A stretch of DNA of 64,000 bases from contig NZ_CP069526.1 of assembly GCF_016889705.1 (NCBI RefSeq), positions 7,513,001 through 7,577,000 on the forward strand, read 5' to 3'. This document shows, piece by piece, positions 58,327-64,000 of this stretch; positions within the stretch are counted from its first letter, which is position 1; each line of letters begins with the position of its first letter. A program made the translations under genes and the position numbers. The DNA comes from Amycolatopsis sp. FDAARGOS 1241. GTDB taxonomy: Bacteria; Actinomycetota; Actinomycetes; Mycobacteriales; Pseudonocardiaceae. The notes under the pieces were generated by a model. The model had not been told where the DNA came from and did no database searches. It saw only the letters and a list, made by a program, of their open reading frames with translations.

Positions 58327-60285
58327 TCAGGCGAGCATCGGCTCGATCGGGAACGGCCGGTAGCCCGCGAGCTCGGGGAGGTCGAAATGCTCGAACGCAT
58401 CTCGCCGCGGGTGCCAGCGGATGATGCGGCGGGTCGAGGCGTGGTGTGGCTGGGAGAAGACGAGCGTGTCGGGGCTTTCCCAGATCGGCGCCATCGGCGG
58501 GATTTCGCCGACCTCGCAGCCCGCGGGGAGCGGGTGTCGGGTCCTCGTGTCGGTGGCCAGTTCGAGCAGCGCCAAGGTGGGCGGGGTGTGCTGGAAGGAG
58601 TACAGGCTCGCGCCACCCGGGACGAAGCGGCCGGGCTGGGTGTCCAGCGTCTGCCGCCGCTCGCCCGATGCGGTGAACACCGTCATTCCCTCGGCTTCCT
58701 CGCGCACGGTTGCGCCGGACAGGGGGTCGAGTCGGTGTACCGGCGAGGCGAGAGCCACGGGTTCTCGGCCCGGCACCCAGCGAGAGCTGGTGAACGCGCC
58801 ACTGCTCGACCGCGTGGAGAAGTACACAGCGCCATCGTGGATGCCCACGACGTAGCGCGTCAGGCCCTCGGACCTCGGCAGGCTCCACACTTCTTCCGTT
58901 GTCACGTCGAAGAAATGGACCTGGTCCCACGGGTGCCGGCCGGTGTGCACCTGCACGCCGGCCAAGTGCCGTCCGTCGGCGCTGCGAACGGGACGGGAGT
59001 CCAGGTCCACCGGAAGCCGGCTCCTGGCCCCGGCCCAGGTCACCAGTTGTCCTTGCCCGGCGGAGGCGGCGATGTAGATGCCGGCCGGGGTTTCGAACGC
59101 GCGGTAGCGGTAGTCGCTGTCGACCCGGCCGAGGACCACAGGTTCCCCTGCGCGCCACACGACAACCGTGCCATCGCCGGCGACGAACCCCGCGCGCGGC
59201 GGAGCACCGGCCACTGTCACCGGCTCCTCGCGGTGAACGCTCCGCGCGATCAGCCGTCGAACCGGCTGAGGCCGTGGCGCCGGGCGAGGAAGCGCTGTGA
59301 CGGTGCGGTTTGTCCGGTGGATCAGCAGCTCGCTGACCGCGAATTCGAGCAGTGGTTCGACGGTTTCCGCGGGGACAGCCAGCAAGGCGGCCAGATCCTC
59401 GATGTGCGCCGGATTCGACCAGGCCGCGATGCTGGTGAGATCGGACGCGAGCCAGATGTACGCGGTGCGGAGTGCGTCGGCCTTCAACCGGGCTTCCAAA
59501 ATATCCGGCAGGTCGAGCACTTCCGTGGCCGGCCGGGGCGTTCCCGCCGAGAACCCTCCGGCTCCGTCGTCCGCCAGCAGCCCCGCGGCGACCAGCAACG
59601 GAATCGCGTCCCGGCGCGTGCGCGGCGGGTCGATACCGAGCTGGGCGCACACGCTGTCCGGCGGCTGGGAGTTGCCGGGCAGCGGTTCGTCGAGCCACCC
59701 GTCCGGGCGCTTCATGCCGGCGAGCGTGAAGAACCACGACACTTCGATGACGTGGTAACCGAGCACCTGCTGCCAGCCCGGATCAGGCCGGTGAACCGCC
59801 GCCCGCGTGCGTTTGAGCCACCGCGGCGCCTCCGGGATTCCCGGCACCGGCCAGAACTGGATCAGCCACACGTCGCCTTCTTCGCCGCCGGCTGCGGGTT
59901 TCCGGCACACCCGGGCGCGAAAAAGGCCCTTGGCACCCAGATCCAGTTCGTCGCCGTAAGTGCCGCCGGTCAGCCCGCCCAGGCCCACGGCGCCCGAGCG
60001 GCTGTGAAACGGCGTCTCGACGATCTCTTCCCAGTCCTCTGGCCGCACGGCCGGCGGCCCGTCGTGCGCCTCGCAGCGAATTGCTTGGTACGGATCGCCG
60101 GTCGTGCCGTGCAGCCAGCCGTCTCCTGCCGTCGCGACCGTGCCGGACAACGCCGTCGTCGCGAGTTCACCGAGCAGTTCGTTGGCCGGCGAAGGCAAAC
60201 TGTCTTCGCGGTACACGTCGCGGACCACGACTGTGCCGTGGTCGGGCAGGTACTCGTCGTCCTCGCAGAACCCCAGAAGCGCCAT
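58327..60285 (-). CDS. large hypothetical protein with beta-propeller-like C-terminal half
   Basis: A 652-residue protein. ATG 60285 (ALLGFCEDDEYLPDHG) is preferred to one ten codons upstream. The first 130 residues form an alpha/beta domain (TVVVRDVYREDSLPSPANEL); the middle is helical (LVAAGLLADDGAGG; DILEARLKADALRTAYIWLA, winged-helix-like). From about 360 the sequence shows repeating strand motifs (GTVVVWRAGEPVVLGRVD, FFDVTTEEVWSLPRSEGLTR, LALLELATDTRTRHPLPAGC) like a six- or seven-bladed propeller. No signal peptide. I recognise no characterised family. Confidence 0.7.
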   Translation of the reverse strand: MALLGFCEDDEYLPDHGTVVVRDVYREDSLPSPANELLGELATTALSGTVATAGDGWLHGTTGDPYQAIRCEAHDGPPAVRPEDWEEIVETPFHSRSGAVGLGGLTGGTYGDELDLGAKGLFRARVCRKPAAGGEEGDVWLIQFWPVPGIPEAPRWLKRTRAAVHRPDPGWQQVLGYHVIEVSWFFTLAGMKRPDGWLDEPLPGNSQPPDSVCAQLGIDPPRTRRDAIPLLVAAGLLADDGAGGFSAGTPRPATEVLDLPDILEARLKADALRTAYIWLASDLTSIAAWSNPAHIEDLAALLAVPAETVEPLLEFAVSELLIHRTNRTVTALPRPAPRPQPVRRLIARSVHREEPVTVAGAPPRAGFVAGDGTVVVWRAGEPVVLGRVDSDYRYRAFETPAGIYIAASAGQGQLVTWAGARSRLPVDLDSRPVRSADGRHLAGVQVHTGRHPWDQVHFFDVTTEEVWSLPRSEGLTRYVVGIHDGAVYFSTRSSSGAFTSSRWVPGREPVALASPVHRLDPLSGATVREEAEGMTVFTASGERRQTLDTQPGRFVPGGASLYSFQHTPPTLALLELATDTRTRHPLPAGCEVGEIPPMAPIWESPDTLVFSQPHHASTRRIIRWHPRRDAFEHFDLPELAGYRPFPIEPMLA

Positions 60286-60374
60286 GCCGGGGACGTTAGC
60301 GCCCCGGACCGACACTCGTGGCGGATCGCCTCACCGAAGCGCGCGAGGCGCCCGCGGGTACGGGGCCGCTCCGG

Positions 60375-61334
60375 TCACGAGGCCGCGTGCCGTTCGCGGA
60401 TGTCCACCGCGGTTTCCAGCATCTGCCGCGTGCTGGTGAACCAGTCCTGCAGGTTCAGGTCGACGATGAGCTCGTCCGCGCCGGCCTCCGCGGCCGTGTG
60501 AATGTCGTCCATGACCTGGTCGAGGGTGCCGACGAACGCCGAACGGTCAGGCCCAGCCGGACGGTCGGTGAAGGTCACGTTGCCCACCACGACCATCTCC
60601 ATCCGGCTCGTGTCCCGCCCGTACCCGGCAGCCAGGTCCCGGATCCGGTCCCAGCTCGCCCGCAGTTCCTTCGCCCCGGCCGGGCCGGGCGTGGTGAGCA
60701 GTGGCAGCCAGCCGTCCGCCCGCTGGGCGATGCGCCGCACCGCCGCGGAAACGGTGCCGCGGCCCAGATCGGCGCCACCGCCACCCAGCAGCACGGGGAT
60801 CTTCGCCACCGGCTTGGGCAGGACCGCGGCCTTGTCGATGACGACCCGAGGGCTCCGGAAGGACACCGGATCCGGCCCCCACACCGCATCGAAGACGTCC
60901 AGCGTCTCGTCGAGGAACCGGCCGCGATCCGCCCGGATGACGCCCGTGGCCTGGAATTCGTCACTCGACCAGCCGGTGCCCAATCCCGCGATCACGCGGC
61001 CACCGCTGAGCTGATCGACCGTCGCCAGCGCCTTCGCCAATTGCAGCGGCCCATGCAGTGGCGCCACCAGTACGGAAGTACCGAGGCGCACCTTCTCGGT
61101 CACCACCGCGGCGGCCGTGAGAATCGCCAGCGGATCGGCCGCCTGCCGCGAGGCTTCCGGCCACGGCACGTCCGGCAGGCCCGCATACGGTTCGACGGGC
61201 GACTCGGGGAACAGCAGCCGTTCGTAAGTCCACAGGCCGGCGTAGCCGGCCGCTTCCGCCGTTCGGGCCGCCTCGACCACGTCGTGCTGCAAGTCCACAC
61301 CCAGCCGCTGGGGCAGACGGAGTCCGAGCCTCAC
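60375..61334 (-). CDS. LLM-class F420-dependent oxidoreductase
   Basis: A 319-residue luciferase-like enzyme from GTG 61334 behind CGGAGGT. The TIM-barrel signature strands are visible: GLRLPQRLGVDLQHDVVEAA, VRLGTSVLVAPLHGPLQLAK, LSGGRVIAGLGTGWSSDEF and KIPVLLGGGGADLG. Actinomycete members usually use F420, some FMN, to reduce or oxidise small organic substrates. No neighbour indicates the substrate. Confidence 0.9.
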   Translation of the reverse strand: MRLGLRLPQRLGVDLQHDVVEAARTAEAAGYAGLWTYERLLFPESPVEPYAGLPDVPWPEASRQAADPLAILTAAAVVTEKVRLGTSVLVAPLHGPLQLAKALATVDQLSGGRVIAGLGTGWSSDEFQATGVIRADRGRFLDETLDVFDAVWGPDPVSFRSPRVVIDKAAVLPKPVAKIPVLLGGGGADLGRGTVSAAVRRIAQRADGWLPLLTTPGPAGAKELRASWDRIRDLAAGYGRDTSRMEMVVVGNVTFTDRPAGPDRSAFVGTLDQVMDDIHTAAEAGADELIVDLNLQDWFTSTRQMLETAVDIRERHAAS

Positions 61335-61558
61335 TTGAAACCTCCGATGTCGTCGTGAATGGCCTGGCCGCAGGGACCGGGCCGAGCCGCGGACCTGCTC
61401 CACCTCCCAGGCGAAGTACGAATTTCCGCCGGCCCTGGCAATCCTTAAACCTTCACACCCATGTGAAGGTCAACGTAAGCTGGAGCACATCAGGACTGCG
61501 GAGCTTTCCGCTGAACCGGCGTTTCGCCGCGGCCCGTTCGTGCGAACGACCGGCGAGA

Positions 61559-62704
61559 TCACCTGTCCGCGGGGCGTTTGCCCACGCCGTAGGAGCCGAG
61601 AAACACCACGTACGAGAGCGTCCAGAGGATCGCCCAGTCGACGAAACCCAGCGCGTCACCGTGGAGCGTCCCCACGGAGACCGGCTCGTGCAGCACGTGC
61701 GGCGCCAGCACGAAGTAGTCGAGCGGGTAGGTCCCGCAGGCCAGGACGCCGGTGATCGCGATGCGGACAAGCACGTTCACACCTGCGCTGAAACGCGTTG
61801 GCCGGTTGCCGAAGACATTGGCCCAGGAGATCATCCAGAACGTCCAGCACACCCCGAGTTCGGCCGCGTGCACGGTCACTCCACCGCCGAGCGCGGTGAC
61901 GTTCACCGGGCCCATCAGGAACTTCACGACGGGCAGGAGGACGAAGTAGACGAGCGTTCCGAGCAGCGCGTTGCCGAACAGGGACGCCGCCGCCACCCTG
62001 GCGGGACGGCCGGCCAGGCGCCACGGCAGGTTCTCGCCCAGCACACCGGTCAGGACCGTGGACACGACCAAGGAGTAGAACCAGCCGATCATCGTCGGCG
62101 TCGACAGCAGCGCGCTGCGCGGGCTCGCCCACGTCGCGACGTTCGGCAACGCGAACACGGCGTAGGCGACCAGCGTGGGAACGAACACCAGCGTGAGCTG
62201 CCCGAATCCGCTCCAGGGCTGCCGGAATTTCGTCGACCACGGCCAATGCCCGTGGCACACCGCGGACAGCACGTAGAAGAAGAAGCCGAACAGCACGAAC
62301 AGGTTGCCCGCGGTGAACCCGGCGCCACCGGCGCGTCCCGCGGCGAAACTCGGGTCGATCCGGCCCCACCCGTAGCCCAGCAGCACCGTGACGCCGATTC
62401 CGGCACCCGCCGTCGTGGCGATGCCGGCCAGCCCACGCCACGGCTGCGGCCAGCCGGCCGGCCCGAGCCACTCGAAGGTGAACGCGACCCACACCGTGCC
62501 CATCAGAAGCCAGAACAGCAATGCGGTGAACGGTTGCGGGTAGAGCCCAGTGACACTCCATTGTGGATCAGCCAGCAGCCACCACGTCACCACCGAGACC
62601 ACGAGCACGACGGCCAGCGTCGCCAGTGCGCTCCGCCACCGGGGCGCGGGCCGCGGATCGACGGTGGGTTCGGGGCGGGTCAGGGATTCCTCGGCAACCG
62701 ACAT
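61559..62704 (-). CDS. polytopic membrane protein, unknown function
   Basis: A 381-residue protein with about ten spans, starting at ATG 62704 behind GAGGAG. An N-terminal cytoplasmic segment (SVAEESLTRPEPTVD) precedes spans such as LATLAVVLVVSVVTWWLLAD, LFVLFGFFFYVLSAVCHGHW and ASLFGNALLGTLVYFVLLPV. The Trp/Pro-rich loops (WPWSTKFRQPWSGFGQLTLV) are distinctive. Lying between an F420-type oxidoreductase and a zinc dehydrogenase, it may be a carrier for the same pathway; no family is recognised. Confidence 0.75.
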   Translation of the reverse strand: MSVAEESLTRPEPTVDPRPAPRWRSALATLAVVLVVSVVTWWLLADPQWSVTGLYPQPFTALLFWLLMGTVWVAFTFEWLGPAGWPQPWRGLAGIATTAGAGIGVTVLLGYGWGRIDPSFAAGRAGGAGFTAGNLFVLFGFFFYVLSAVCHGHWPWSTKFRQPWSGFGQLTLVFVPTLVAYAVFALPNVATWASPRSALLSTPTMIGWFYSLVVSTVLTGVLGENLPWRLAGRPARVAAASLFGNALLGTLVYFVLLPVVKFLMGPVNVTALGGGVTVHAAELGVCWTFWMISWANVFGNRPTRFSAGVNVLVRIAITGVLACGTYPLDYFVLAPHVLHEPVSVGTLHGDALGFVDWAILWTLSYVVFLGSYGVGKRPADR

Positions 62705-62818
62705 GGGATGCTCCTCGTTGAGCGCTTCGAAAAGATCTTGGACGGGCGGAACCGGGGCGGGCGACGCAACGCCGCCCGCCCGGTGCGACCGGTCAGGGCG
62801 AACCGGCCCAAGGCACAC

Positions 62819-63853
<1,035 letters not shown>

Positions 63854-63881
63854 GAGCCAAACTCCTTTGTTTGAACCGGTA

Positions 63882-64000
63882 TTACTCGCCGGGCCCGTAC
63901 AGACCGAACCGGAGGTCGGGGTCGCCGGGGACCCACGTACCGGTGAACTGCGAACGAGCGCCCATCGCGGCGACCCGGTCGATCAGCTGGTTGCCGAGCT
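63882..64000 (-). CDS. C-terminal end of a gene running off the right edge
   Basis: The minus strand reads LGNQLIDRVAAMGARSQFTG, then TWVPGDPDLRFGLYGPGE and stop at 63882, open to the window edge. Codon use and position (28 bases before the dehydrogenase start) fit a real gene. Too little is visible to assign a family. Confidence 0.65.
   Translation of the reverse strand, partial: LGNQLIDRVAAMGARSQFTGTWVPGDPDLRFGLYGPGE

Noticed and set aside
57469..60501. A 1010-codon open frame on the plus strand
   Set aside because: It is antisense to the reductase and propeller genes, Arg/Gly/His-rich, and matches no family; long antisense frames are expected at this GC content.

Overview
The window is very GC-rich with strong G/C third-position bias. 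It carries families typical of filamentous actinomycetes: a DUF574 methyltransferase, ECF41- and ECF42-type sigma factors, F420-type luciferase-like oxidoreductases, an ESX/T7SS effector set, LmeA-like and DUF2188 proteins. The most likely source is a Pseudonocardiaceae chromosome such as Amycolatopsis; this rests on gene content, not on a search.

Layout. 1-7.8 kb: a truncated LuxR-type regulator, a molybdo-oxidoreductase/flavin reductase pair, a pentapeptide protein, two small envelope genes, and a P450 with its TetR-type regulator. 7.9-8.8 kb: an IS5-family insertion sequence. 8.8-13.2 kb: a four-gene overlapping operon (anchored binding protein, TelA-like protein, binding-protein/vWA lipoprotein, small membrane protein). 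13.4-20.6 kb: a sensor kinase overlapping a response-regulator/thioredoxin-reductase-like fusion, an ECF41 sigma factor divergent from a SnoaL-like gene, and a secreted ricin-lectin/beta-helix glycanase. 21.03 kb: tRNA-Ala(GGC).

21.2-30.8 kb is a decayed accessory region beside the tRNA. It holds fragments of an epoxide hydrolase, a GIY-YIG-like gene, a proline iminopeptidase and a tyrosine integrase, plus an IS3 element that cuts a helix-turn-helix gene with a 3-bp target duplication, two IS630-type elements, and a T7SS effector/immunity module whose effector carries a frameshift. 30.9-45.9 kb is a sulfatase locus: a formylglycine-generating enzyme, four intact type-I sulfatases plus one broken one, ROK and LacI regulators, one intact and two broken MFS carriers, and the C-terminal part of a GH3 enzyme. 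Three perfect or near-perfect copies of a GATC-centred palindrome lie in the divergent promoter region at 41.4-41.5 kb. Several sharp junctions show that parts of this locus have been deleted.

46.4-49.5 kb looks like a small stress island (MerR-like regulator, Hsp20, small acidic protein, J-domain protein, DUF2188). 49.7-64 kb is mostly chromosomal housekeeping and accessory metabolism: STAS, NUDIX fusion, Tat-exported phospholipase C-like enzyme, PhoU, methyltransferase, OsmC, ECF42 sigma factor with its DGPF/YCII partner, RibD-like reductase, beta-propeller protein, F420-type oxidoreductase, polytopic membrane protein, zinc alcohol dehydrogenase and a gene running off the right edge.

How it fits together: regulation is largely local. 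The P450 is translationally coupled to its TetR gene, the sulfatases to their maturase and regulators, the kinase to its redox-like response regulator, the ECF sigma factors to the genes they probably control, and the heat-shock genes to a MerR-type switch.
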